A model generated the notes under the pieces. The model did not search any database, had not been told where the DNA came from, and saw only the letters and a list, made by a program, of their open reading frames with translations. From positions 5,704,001 through 5,768,000 of the forward strand of contig NZ_CP108458.1 in the NCBI RefSeq assembly GCF_036242395.1: 64,000 nucleotides of DNA, in the 5' to 3' direction. Numbering within the stretch: position 1 is the first letter of the stretch; each line of letters begins with the position of its first letter. The translations under genes were made by a program, and so were the position numbers. Source of the stretch: Kitasatospora sp. NBC_01266. GTDB lineage: Bacteria; Actinomycetota; Actinomycetes; Streptomycetales; Streptomycetaceae. Shown one piece after another: positions 34,024 to 42,115 of the stretch.

Positions 34024-34541
34024 CCGCGCTGACCACGCCGGTGGGGGGTTTCCGGCTGCGGATCGTGCGACCCGAGGACCTGCCGCTGATCACCGGCTGG
34101 ATGAACGACCCGGCGGTGGACGCCTTCTGGGAGCTGGCCGGTCCGCCCGAGCGGACCGAGCGGCACGTGCGGGCCCAACTGGAGGGGGATGGCCGCAGCG
34201 TTCCCCAACTCGGCCTGCTGGACGGCGTGCCGATGAGCTACTGGGAGGTCTACCGGGTGGAGCGGGACCGGCTGGCCGAGTACTACCCGGCCGAGCCCGG
34301 CGACATCGGCTTGCACCTGCTGCTGGGCCCGCCCGAGAGCCGCGGGCGGGGGCTGGGCGGTGCGCTGCTCGCGGCGATGGCCCAGCACCTGCTGCGGACC
34401 AGTCCGCGGGTGGTCGCCGAGCCCGATGTCCGCAACACCGCCTCGGTGCGGGCCTTTCGCCGGGCCGGCTTCAGCACGGTGGGCGAGATCGAGCTGCCGG
34501 AGAAGCGCGCGGCACTGATGATGCGTGAGAGGGAGGCCTGA
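34020..34541 (+). CDS. IucB-type N6-hydroxylysine acyltransferase (GNAT)
   Basis: A 173-residue GNAT protein of the siderophore acyltransferase subfamily, with the characteristic ITGWMNDPAVDAFWELAG, VPMSYWEVYRVERDRLAEYY and acyl-CoA loop LGPPESRGRGLGG, then VAEPDVRNTASVRAFRRAGF. It would acetylate or succinylate the N-hydroxylated amine before condensation. ATG 34020 overlaps the previous stop (ATGA), and its stop overlaps the next start (TGATG). Confidence 0.88.
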   Translation: MTALTTPVGGFRLRIVRPEDLPLITGWMNDPAVDAFWELAGPPERTERHVRAQLEGDGRSVPQLGLLDGVPMSYWEVYRVERDRLAEYYPAEPGDIGLHLLLGPPESRGRGLGGALLAAMAQHLLRTSPRVVAEPDVRNTASVRAFRRAGFSTVGEIELPEKRAALMMREREA

Positions 34542-35947
34542 TGGATGATCAGCTCGCTGTGCTGGAAACCCCGTTCGACGTGGCGGCCGACGGCCCGCTC
34601 GATGTCCTGGGCGTCGGCATCGGCCCGTTCAACCTCTCGCTGGCCGCGCTGGTCGACCGGCAGCCGCGGCTGCGGGCGCTGTTCTGCGACCGCCGGCCCG
34701 AGTTCCGCTGGCACCCCGGGATGCTGGTGGACGGGGCCAGGATGCAGGTGCCGTTCCTGGCCGACCTGGTATCGCTGGTCGATCCGACCAACCCCTGGTC
34801 CTTCCTCAACTACCTGCGCGCGCACGACCGGCTCTTCCCGTTCTACTTCGCCGAGCGGTTCCAACTGCCGCGCCGGGAGTACGACCACTACTGCCGCTGG
34901 GTCGCCGAGGGGCTGGCCGACTGCCGGTTCGGCACCGAGGTCACGGCGGTGGGCTGGGCGGACGGCGCCTTCACCGCCACGCTGCGCGGGCCGGCCGGCC
35001 AGCAGCGGGTGCGGGCCCGCAACCTGGTGCTCGGGGTCGGCACCGAGCCGGTCCGCCCGTCGGCCTTCGCCGCGCTGTCCGGGCGGCCCACCGTCTTCCA
35101 CTCCGGCGAGTACCTGCAGCGCCGGGCGGCGCTGACCGGCGCCCGGGACATCACCGTGGTCGGCTCGGGGCAGTCCGGCGCCGAGGTCTTCCTGGACCTG
35201 CTGCGCACCCTGCCGACGGGTGACGGCACCCGGCTGCGCTGGCTCACCCGGAGCAGGGCGCTGGCCCCGATGGAGTACTCCAAGCTCGGCCTGGAGCACT
35301 TCACCCCTGACTACACCCGCTACTTCCACGGCCTGCCCGCCCCCGTCCGCGACCGGCTGGTGGCCGAGCAGTGGCAGCTGCACAAGGCGGCGAGCGCCGA
35401 GACCCTGGCCGAGATCCACGACCTGCTCTACGAACGCACCATCGGCCGCCCGATCGGTGCCCCCGACGTCGAGATCGTCCCCGGCACCGAGGTGACCGAG
35501 GCGCTGCCCGGTCCCTGCGGCGGCCTGGAACTGCGCTGCCTGCACCGGGACTCCGGGCTGCGGCGGGTGGTCCGCACCGATGCCGTGGTGCTGGCCACCG
35601 GCTACCGGGCCGGGCGTCCGGCGGCCGTGGAACCGCTGGCCGAGCTGATCGACTGGGACGAGCAGGGCCGGTTCCGGGTCGACCTGGACCACCGGGTGGC
35701 CACCGCGGCCGAGCTGACCGGCGGCCTGTACGTGCAGAACGCCGAGCTGCACACCCACGGTGTCGGGACGCCCGACCTCGGTCTCGGCGCCCATCGTGCG
35801 GCGGTGATCCTCAACGCGCTCACCGGCCGCACGGTGCACCGGCTGCCCGCCAGGACCGCCTGGACCAGCTTCGCCCCGGCCGCCCTGCCCGCCCAGGGGG
35901 CCGCCTTCCCCGAGGAGTGGAACAGTGCCCCGTCCGCCCGCCGATGA
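34541..35947 (+). CDS. Lysine/ornithine N-monooxygenase (IucD/SidA type)
   Basis: The 468-residue FAD- and NADPH-dependent N-hydroxylase has FAD motif GVGIGP (residues 24-29), NADPH motif VVGSGQSGAEVF and the LATGYR motif near the C-terminus. Family members hydroxylate the side-chain amine of lysine, ornithine or a diamine. Because no amino-acid decarboxylase is present in this operon, free lysine (IucD-like) is the more likely substrate than cadaverine (DesB-like); that is inference. It overlaps the next gene by 23 bases. Confidence 0.9.
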   Translation: MDDQLAVLETPFDVAADGPLDVLGVGIGPFNLSLAALVDRQPRLRALFCDRRPEFRWHPGMLVDGARMQVPFLADLVSLVDPTNPWSFLNYLRAHDRLFPFYFAERFQLPRREYDHYCRWVAEGLADCRFGTEVTAVGWADGAFTATLRGPAGQQRVRARNLVLGVGTEPVRPSAFAALSGRPTVFHSGEYLQRRAALTGARDITVVGSGQSGAEVFLDLLRTLPTGDGTRLRWLTRSRALAPMEYSKLGLEHFTPDYTRYFHGLPAPVRDRLVAEQWQLHKAASAETLAEIHDLLYERTIGRPIGAPDVEIVPGTEVTEALPGPCGGLELRCLHRDSGLRRVVRTDAVVLATGYRAGRPAAVEPLAELIDWDEQGRFRVDLDHRVATAAELTGGLYVQNAELHTHGVGTPDLGLGAHRAAVILNALTGRTVHRLPARTAWTSFAPAALPAQGAAFPEEWNSAPSARR

Positions 35948-37784
35948 CCCGCTGCCCCGAGGTCCGCTGCCCCAGGACTCGCTGCCCCAGGACCCGCTGA
36001 CCCGCCCGCGCTGGCGTGCGGCCTGCCGCGCGCTGCTGGCCAAGCTGCTCGCGGAGTTCAGCTACGAGGAACTGCTGCGGCCCGAACCCGTCCCGGGCGG
36101 CTACCGGCTCGCCCTGCCCGACGGGCCCGAGTACCGGTTCGCGGCCCGGCGCGGGGCGTACGGCAGTTGGCAGGTCGACCCGGAGTCGATCCGGGCCGGT
36201 GAGCGCCCGGCCGACGACCCGTTCGAGTTCGTGCTGGCGGCCCGCCGGTTACTCGGGCTCGCCGGGGACACCAGCGGCCACCTGGTCCGGGAGCTGACCG
36301 CCACGCTGCTGGCCGACGTGCGGCTGGCGGCCGACGCGCTGAGCGCGGCCGAGCTGGCCGAGCTGGACCACACCGCGCTCGAGGGCCGGCAGAGCGGCCA
36401 CCCGTGGCTGGTGCTCAACAAGGGCCGGCTCGGCTTCTCCGCCACCGATGCCGCCCGCTGGACGCCCGAGGCCCGCACGCCGCAGCCGCTGAGCTGGCTC
36501 GCCGTCCACCGCGACCTGGCCCAGTACCGGGGCGTCGGCGACCTGGCCGAGGCCGAGCCGCTCTACCGCGCGGAGCTGGACGGCGAGGTGCTGGCGCGGT
36601 ACCGGCGGCTGCTGGTCGACCAGGGCCTGGACCCGGCCGGCTACCTGCTGCTGCCGGTGCACCCCTGGCAGTGGGACGAGACGGTCCTGCCGCTCTTCGC
36701 GCCCTGGATCGCCGAGGGCCGGATCGTCCTGCTGCCCGCCGACCGCGACCTGCGGCTGCCGCAGCAGTCGATCCGCTCCTTCTTCAACGTCACCAGCCCG
36801 CACCGGCACACCGTCAAGCTGCCGCTCTCGGTGCTCAACACCCTGGTCTGGCGCGGGCTGCCGACCGAGCGCACGCTGGCCGCGCCGGCCGTCACCGCCT
36901 GGATCCACGGGCTGCGCGACGGCGACCCCTTCCTGCGCGAGGAGTGCCGGGTGGTGCTGCTCGGCGAGGTCGCCTCGGTCACCGTCCAGCACCCCTACTA
37001 CGCGCGGCTGCCGGAGGCGCCCTACCAGTACAAGGAGCTGCTCGGCGCGATCTGGCGCGAACCACTGGGCGGCTACCTCGCACCGGGGGAGCGCGGGCGC
37101 ACCCTTGCCGCGCTGCTGCAGGTCGGGACGGACGGCCGGGCCCTGGTCGAGGAGCTGATCGCGCGCTCGGGACTGTCCGCGCGGGACTGGACGGCCCGGC
37201 TGCTGCACGTGATGCTGCCGCCGCTGCTGCACTTCCTCTACCGCTACGGCACGGTCTTCTCCCCGCACGGCGAGAACGCGATCCTGCTCTTCGACGAGCG
37301 CGACGTCCCGGTCCGGCTCGCGATCAAGGACTTCGTCGACGACGTCAACCTGAGCGACCAGGACCTGCCCGAACTGCGCGAGCTGCCGCCCGCGGTGGCC
37401 GAGGTGCTGCTGCGCGCGGAGCCGGCGGGGCTGTGCCAGTTCCTGCACGCGGGCCTGTTCATCGGCGTCTACCGCTACCTGGCCCCGCTGCTGGAACGCC
37501 GACTCGCCCTGCCGGAGGCGGAGTTCTGGGGCCTGCTGCGCGCCGAGATCCTGGCCCATCAGGCGCGCTTTCCCGAGCTGGCCGAGCGCTTCGCGCTCTT
37601 CGACCTGTTCACCCCGACCATCGACCGGCTCTGCCTCAACCGCAACCGGCTGCTGCTGGACGGCTACCGGGACCGGCCGGCCCGCCCGCACGCGGCGGTG
37701 TACGGGCAGGTGGTCAACCCGCTGGCCGCTGCCCGGGTGGGGCTGCCCGGTCCGCGCGAGGGTGTTGTCAGTCCGGCCCCGTAG
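35925..37784 (+). CDS. NIS siderophore synthetase, IucA/IucC family (second)
   Basis: The 619-residue second synthetase has LPVHPWQWDE, RSFFNVTSPHRHTVKLPLSV, SPHGENAILLFDERDVPVRL and FVDDVNLSD. Two such enzymes acting in sequence on citrate make aerobactin-type dihydroxamates. GTG 35925 lies inside the end of the monooxygenase gene behind GAGGAG (8-base spacing). The first 25 codons include three copies of a 15-base unit. The stop codon TAG overlaps a TAGGCT box that may drive the downstream helicase gene. Confidence 0.9.
   Translation: MPRPPADDPLPRGPLPQDSLPQDPLTRPRWRAACRALLAKLLAEFSYEELLRPEPVPGGYRLALPDGPEYRFAARRGAYGSWQVDPESIRAGERPADDPFEFVLAARRLLGLAGDTSGHLVRELTATLLADVRLAADALSAAELAELDHTALEGRQSGHPWLVLNKGRLGFSATDAARWTPEARTPQPLSWLAVHRDLAQYRGVGDLAEAEPLYRAELDGEVLARYRRLLVDQGLDPAGYLLLPVHPWQWDETVLPLFAPWIAEGRIVLLPADRDLRLPQQSIRSFFNVTSPHRHTVKLPLSVLNTLVWRGLPTERTLAAPAVTAWIHGLRDGDPFLREECRVVLLGEVASVTVQHPYYARLPEAPYQYKELLGAIWREPLGGYLAPGERGRTLAALLQVGTDGRALVEELIARSGLSARDWTARLLHVMLPPLLHFLYRYGTVFSPHGENAILLFDERDVPVRLAIKDFVDDVNLSDQDLPELRELPPAVAEVLLRAEPAGLCQFLHAGLFIGVYRYLAPLLERRLALPEAEFWGLLRAEILAHQARFPELAERFALFDLFTPTIDRLCLNRNRLLLDGYRDRPARPHAAVYGQVVNPLAAARVGLPGPREGVVSPAP
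35951..35995 (+). repeat. Three tandem 15-base units at the start of the second synthetase gene
   Basis: Units GCTGCCCCGAGGTCC, GCTGCCCCAGGACTC and GCTGCCCCAGGACCC follow one another, encoding PLPRG/PLPQD/SLPQD-like repeats. Unit length is a multiple of three, so copy number changes would keep the frame. Confidence 0.75.
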
Positions 37785-37787
37785 GCT
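37782..37787 (+). promoter_or_regulatory. Candidate -10 for the DinG-like helicase gene
   Basis: TAGGCT, a consensus-like streptomycete -10, ends 9 bases before ATG 37797 and overlaps the preceding stop codon. The intervening GGAAGGG could also act as ribosome site on a longer operon transcript. Confidence 0.4.
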
Positions 37788-37796
37788 GGAAGGGCC

Positions 37797-39902
37797 ATGA
37801 CGAACGACTCCGCACCCCAGCTGCTGCCCGCCGAGGGCGCACCCACTTCGGGCCCCGGCCCCGTGCCGACCGGCCGCATCCCCGAGCTCCTGCACGCCGC
37901 GGTCACCGCGGTCGGCGGAGTCGAGCGCCCCGGTCAGCTCCAGATGGCCCAGGCCGTGGCCGAGGCCGTCGACAGCGCCGAACACCTCCTGGTCCAGGCC
38001 GGCACCGGCACCGGCAAGTCCCTCGCCTACCTGGTCCCCGCGCTCGCCCACGGCGATCGCGTGGTGGTCGCCACCGCCACCCTGGCACTGCAACGCCAGC
38101 TGGTGGAGCGGGACTTGCCCCGCACGGTGGAGGCGCTGCAGCCGATCCTGCGGCGCCGCCCGCTGTTCGCGATGCTCAAGGGCCGCTCCAACTACGTCTG
38201 CCTGCACCGGGCCAACGAGGGCACCCCGAGCGAGGAGGGCGAGGGCCTGTTCGACCCGGTGGAGGCGCTCGGCGGCCCGAGCGGCAAGCTCGGTCAGGAC
38301 GTGCTGCGGCTGCGCGACTGGGCGGGCGAGACCGAGACCGGCGACCGCGACGACATGAGTCCCGGCGTCTCCGACAAGGCCTGGGCCCAACTCTCCGTCA
38401 GTTCCCGGGAGTGCCTGGGGGCCAGCCGCTGCGCGTACGGCCAGGAGTGCTTCGCGGAGAAGGCCCGCGAGCGGGCCAAGCTCGCCGACGTGGTGGTCAC
38501 CAACCACGCGCTGCTGGCGATCGACGCGATCGAGGGCGCTCCGGTGCTGCCCGAGCACGAGCTGCTGATCATCGACGAGGCGCACGAGCTGGTGAACCGG
38601 GTGACCGGCGCGGCCACCGCCGAGCTGACCGTCGGCGCGGTCAACCGGGCCGTCAAGCGGGCCGCCCGGCTCGCCAACGAGAAGGCGGTGGACGCGCTGC
38701 AGGCCGCCGCCGAGAGCTACCACGGCCTGATGGAGACGGCCCAGCCCGGCAAGGTCGACGAGCTGCCCGAGTACCTCGGCTACGCGGTGGCCGCGATCCG
38801 GGACGCCAGCCGCCTGGTGATCACCTCGCTCGGTGAGACCAGGGACAAGGGGCTCTCCGACGAGGACGCGGTGCGCAAGCAGGCGATGGCCGCCGCCGAG
38901 ACGCTGCACGACACCACCGAGCGGCTGCTCTCCGAGTCGCCCTACGACGTGGTCTGGATCGAGCGCAACGACCGCTACGGGCTGGTCCCCGCCTCGCTGC
39001 GGGTGGCGCCGATGAGCGTCTCCGGGCTGCTGCGGGAGAACCTCTACAAGGAGCGCTCGGTGGTGCTCACCTCGGCCACCCTGAAGCTCGGCGGGGACTT
39101 CACCGGCGTGGCCGCCTCGGTGGGCCTGCCGGGCGAGGGGCGGCTGCCGGACCAGCGGGCGGCCGGCGAGCCGGAGCGGGCCGAGGGGGAGGACGCCCCG
39201 CCGTACTGGCGCGGGCTCGATGTCGGCTCGCCCTTCTCCTATCCGAAGCAGGGCATCCTCTACGTCGCCAAGCACCTGCCGCCGCCCGGCCGGGAGCCGG
39301 ACCGGCCGCAGATGCTGGACGAGCTGGCCGAGTTGGTCGAGGCGGCCGGCGGGCGCACGCTGGGCCTCTTCTCCTCGATGCGGGCCGCCCAGACGGCCGC
39401 CGAGCAGCTGCGCGAGCGGCTGGACTTCCCGATCCTGCTGCAGGGTGAGGACACCCTGGGCGAGTTGATCCGGGCCTTCGCGAGCGATCCGGGGACCTGC
39501 CTCTTCGGCACCCTCTCGCTCTGGCAGGGGGTGGACGTGCCGGGTTCCGCCTGCCAGCTGGTGGTGATGGACCGGATCCCGTTCCCGCGTCCGGACGATC
39601 CGCTGATGAGCGCGCGGCAGAAGGCGGTCGAGGAGGCCGGCGGCAACGGCTTCATGGCGGTGGCGGCGACCCATGCCGCGCTGCTGATGGCGCAGGGTGC
39701 GGGCCGGCTGGTCCGCGCGGCCGACGACCGCGGCGTGGTCGCGGTGCTCGATCCGCGGCTGGCCACGGCCCGGTACGGCGGCTTCTTCCGGTCCTCGATG
39801 CCGGACTTCTGGTACACCACCGACCGCAACCAGGTGCGGCGCTCGCTGGCGGCGATCGCGGCGAGCGCGCCGCCGCCCAGGCCGGTCGCCAAGCGCGGCT
39901 GA
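37797..39902 (+). CDS. DinG/XPD-like iron-sulphur DNA helicase
   Basis: The 701-residue superfamily 2 helicase has Walker A VQAGTGTGKSLAYLVP, DEAH box LLIIDEAHELVNR, SAT-like VLTSATLKLGG and a C-terminal motif VI region (AQGAGRLVRAADDRG). Four cysteines at 135, 206, 212 and 218 are placed as in the XPD/DinG 4Fe-4S cluster. These enzymes unwind DNA 5'-3' and resolve R-loops and replication conflicts. It stands 12 bases after the siderophore operon and faces lexA, separated by a strong terminator; no LexA box is seen in front of it. Confidence 0.9.
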   Translation: MTNDSAPQLLPAEGAPTSGPGPVPTGRIPELLHAAVTAVGGVERPGQLQMAQAVAEAVDSAEHLLVQAGTGTGKSLAYLVPALAHGDRVVVATATLALQRQLVERDLPRTVEALQPILRRRPLFAMLKGRSNYVCLHRANEGTPSEEGEGLFDPVEALGGPSGKLGQDVLRLRDWAGETETGDRDDMSPGVSDKAWAQLSVSSRECLGASRCAYGQECFAEKARERAKLADVVVTNHALLAIDAIEGAPVLPEHELLIIDEAHELVNRVTGAATAELTVGAVNRAVKRAARLANEKAVDALQAAAESYHGLMETAQPGKVDELPEYLGYAVAAIRDASRLVITSLGETRDKGLSDEDAVRKQAMAAAETLHDTTERLLSESPYDVVWIERNDRYGLVPASLRVAPMSVSGLLRENLYKERSVVLTSATLKLGGDFTGVAASVGLPGEGRLPDQRAAGEPERAEGEDAPPYWRGLDVGSPFSYPKQGILYVAKHLPPPGREPDRPQMLDELAELVEAAGGRTLGLFSSMRAAQTAAEQLRERLDFPILLQGEDTLGELIRAFASDPGTCLFGTLSLWQGVDVPGSACQLVVMDRIPFPRPDDPLMSARQKAVEEAGGNGFMAVAATHAALLMAQGAGRLVRAADDRGVVAVLDPRLATARYGGFFRSSMPDFWYTTDRNQVRRSLAAIAASAPPPRPVAKRG

Positions 39903-39921
39903 GCACGGTCGCCGCTGGACG

Positions 39922-39981
39922 GGCGCCACGCGCGAGGGCCCCTGCCGATCTTCGTCGGTAGGGGCCCTCGCGCATGGCGCC
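39922..39981. terminator. Long bidirectional hairpin between helicase and lexA genes
   Basis: Arms 39930-39948 and 39955-39973 pair over 19 bases with one G-U, around TCTTCG; flanking GGCGCCA (39922-39928) and TGGCGCC (39975-39981) extend the stem. It serves both convergent genes. Confidence 0.85.
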
Positions 39982-39987
39982 GCGGCG

Positions 39988-40932
39988 TCACAGGCGCCGC
40001 AGCACCGCCACGACCTTGCCCAGGATGGTCGCGTTGTCGCCCGGGATGGGCTCGTAGGCGGGGTTGTGCGGCAGCAGCCAGATCCGGCCGTCCTCGCGCT
40101 TGAGCCGCTTCACCGTGGCCTCGCCGTCGATCATCGCGGCCACGATGTCGCCGTTCTCGGCGACCGGCTGGCGGCGCACGGTGACCCAGTCGCCGTCGCA
40201 GATCGCGGCCTCGATCATCGAGTCACCGCGCACGGTCAGGGCGAACAGCTCGCCCTCGCCGACCAGCTGGCGGGGCAGCGGGAAGACGTCCTCGACGGTC
40301 TGCTCGGCCAGGATCGGCCCACCGGCGGCGATCCGGCCCACCAGCGGGACGTAGGAGGTGGACGGACGCCCGGCGGCCTCGGCGGTGTTCGGCCGGGTCA
40401 CCTCGACACCGCGGACCTCGTAGGCCCGCGGGCGGTGCGGGTCGCGGCGCAGGAAGCCCTTGCGCTCCAGCGCCATCAGCTGGTGCGCCACCGAGGAGGT
40501 GGAGGAGAGGCCGACGGCCTGGCCGATCTCCCGCATGCTCGGCGGGTAGCCGCGACGCTGCACGGAGTCCCGGATCACGTCGATCACCCGGCGCTGGCGT
40601 TCGGTCAGCCCGGCCTCGTCGGTGCGGATGCCGGGTGGGCGGCCCGGCAGCGAGCGGACCGTGCCGTTCGGCAGGCCGAGCGGCACGTCCTGCACCGAGG
40701 CGTGCTCGACGCTCTGGTCGGGGAGGTAGCCCGGGGTGGCTCCGGGGCGACTGTCGCTGCGGTCCATGTTCTGGTCCAAGCTCTGCTGGTCGGTGTGGGG
40801 TCGCTCGGTGGCGACCCGGCCCGCGTGCTGCTGGGTGCGGTCCTGCACCGGGATGCCTCGGCTGTCGGCGACGGTGTTCGGGAGGTTCTGGATAGCGGTG
40901 GAACTGCTGGTGCTGCTCTGTACGGCGCTCAC
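39988..40932 (-). CDS. lexA: SOS repressor LexA
   Basis: The protein has the LexA winged helix ([20 protein letters not shown], then [12 protein letters not shown]) and the S24 self-cleavage domain with cleavage site in [12 protein letters not shown], catalytic Ser in [10 protein letters not shown] and Lys in [13 protein letters not shown] 40932 (314 residues) is preferred because GAGAGGGG lies upstream and the promoter is 90 bases further; it gives a ~95-residue disordered extension. ATG 40767 would give 259 residues, closer to other Streptomyces LexA, but lacks a ribosome site. Autoregulated through the box at 41005. Confidence 0.93.
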   Translation of the reverse strand: MSAVQSSTSSSTAIQNLPNTVADSRGIPVQDRTQQHAGRVATERPHTDQQSLDQNMDRSDSRPGATPGYLPDQSVEHASVQDVPLGLPNGTVRSLPGRPPGIRTDEAGLTERQRRVIDVIRDSVQRRGYPPSMREIGQAVGLSSTSSVAHQLMALERKGFLRRDPHRPRAYEVRGVEVTRPNTAEAAGRPSTSYVPLVGRIAAGGPILAEQTVEDVFPLPRQLVGEGELFALTVRGDSMIEAAICDGDWVTVRRQPVAENGDIVAAMIDGEATVKRLKREDGRIWLLPHNPAYEPIPGDNATILGKVVAVLRRL

Positions 40933-41004
40933 GGCGGCCCCTCTCGTCGGGCGTTCTCCCTTGCCTGCCCAGCCCAACGGCAGCACCTATCGAAAGGTTG
41001 CGCC

Positions 41005-41051
41005 AAACACACGTTCGAGTGAATTATCGAGGAGTCGGCTGACTTGATCAA
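41005..41051 (-). promoter_or_regulatory. lexA promoter with LexA box
   Basis: On the minus strand TTGATC (41046-41051), 17 bases, then GATAAT (41023-41028) form a near-consensus promoter. Immediately downstream GAAC-GTGT-GTTT (41005-41016) matches the SOS box with one mismatch, overlapping +1. A weaker half-match (CGATT-AAAT-GTTCG, around 41068-41081) lies upstream of the -35. Confidence 0.75.
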
Positions 41052-41279
41052 GGCATTCGGTGTATGTCGATTAAATGTTCGATCGAGTCGATTCTAGGGG
41101 CGCCGGGCGGGTCGATGGGGCAAGGGGGTGATGTCGCCGACAGTCGACCGGAATCCGCTGCTCGGCTGTCCGGGTGAGTCGGGTCCGAGGTCTCCCCGAC
41201 TGACCAGCGTCGATTGCGGCGGGTGAGCCGAGTGATACCCGAATCGGGTGCGAGTCGGGCGTGTCCGCTCGGGACAGCG

Positions 41280-41326
41280 GCCTAGATCTAGTGGTTACAT
41301 AGGTGCTCGCAGCCCACAGGTTGTGG
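41280..41326 (+). promoter_or_regulatory. Tandem NrdR-box-like palindromes
   Basis: GCCTAGATCTAGTGGT (palindromic core TAGATCTA, 41283-41290) and CCACAGGTTGTGG (41314-41326) resemble the ~16-base NrdR boxes found in pairs before streptomycete nrd operons. Their centres are about 33 bases apart, roughly three helical turns. Confidence 0.6.
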
Positions 41327-41336
41327 TCCCCGGTTC

Positions 41337-41363
41337 TTGATCATGGTGGACGTCGCCTAGACT
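41337..41363 (+). promoter_or_regulatory. Candidate nrdR-nrdJ promoter
   Basis: TTGATC (41337-41342) and TAGACT (41358-41363) with a short 15-base spacer, 46 bases before GTG 41410 and directly downstream of the NrdR-like boxes. Confidence 0.45.
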
Positions 41364-41409
41364 GAACGCTGCTCGCCCGCCAGTCACACCCCAGAAGGGA
41401 GCCGGTTCC

Positions 41410-41916
41410 GTGCACTGTCCCTTCTGCCGGCACTCCGACAGCCGCGTGGTCGACAGCCGCGCCGCCGACGACGGCAGCTCGATCCGTCGCCGCCGGCAGT
41501 GCCCCGACTGCGGTCGTCGATTCACCACGGTGGAGACGGCCGCGCTGATGGTGATCAAGCGCAGCGGGGTGACCGAGCCGTTCAGTCGGGAGAAGGTGAT
41601 CTCCGGAGTCCGCAAGGCCTGCCAGGGCCGACCGGTCACCGAGGACGCTCTCGCGCAGCTCGGCCAGCGGGTCGAGGAGTGTGTGCGGGCCTCCGGCTCG
41701 GCCGAGCTCTCCACCCACGACGTGGGACTGGCCATACTCGGCCCGCTCAAGGACCTGGACGTCGTCGCGTACCTGCGGTTCGCCTCGGTCTACCAGGCCT
41801 ACGACGGCCTGTCGGACTTCGAGGCCGCCATTGCCGAGTTGCGTGGCGCGGAGCAGCCGGCGGCAGCCCGGGACGACGACGGCGCCACGGTCGCCGTCCC
41901 CGCCGCGGCACCCTAG
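41410..41916 (+). CDS. nrdR: Transcriptional repressor NrdR
   Basis: The 168-residue protein has the N-terminal zinc ribbon ([16 protein letters not shown] ... [13 protein letters not shown]) and an ATP-cone ([19 protein letters not shown]). NrdR senses ATP/dATP and represses ribonucleotide reductase genes by binding paired boxes. GTG 41410 is preceded by AAGGGAGCC. It is followed by nrdJ, 199 bases downstream on the same strand, as in the known nrdRJ operon of S. coelicolor. Confidence 0.95.
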   Translation: MHCPFCRHSDSRVVDSRAADDGSSIRRRRQCPDCGRRFTTVETAALMVIKRSGVTEPFSREKVISGVRKACQGRPVTEDALAQLGQRVEECVRASGSAELSTHDVGLAILGPLKDLDVVAYLRFASVYQAYDGLSDFEAAIAELRGAEQPAAARDDDGATVAVPAAAP

Positions 41917-42115
41917 GCGACAAGCAGCACCACGGCAGCCCGGCAGGGCTGCGGCGTGCCCGAAAACGGCGCGCGAACCCCCATAAACCGTGCGAACCGG
42001 TCGGCGTCCCCGGCCTGCCCGCACACCAGGAGAAGCGAAGAAGCAGCGATACCCCGCTGCGCCGAAAGGCGACAATTGGGGTATTCGGGGCGCAAGCCCA
42101 GGAGGAGGAGAAGCA

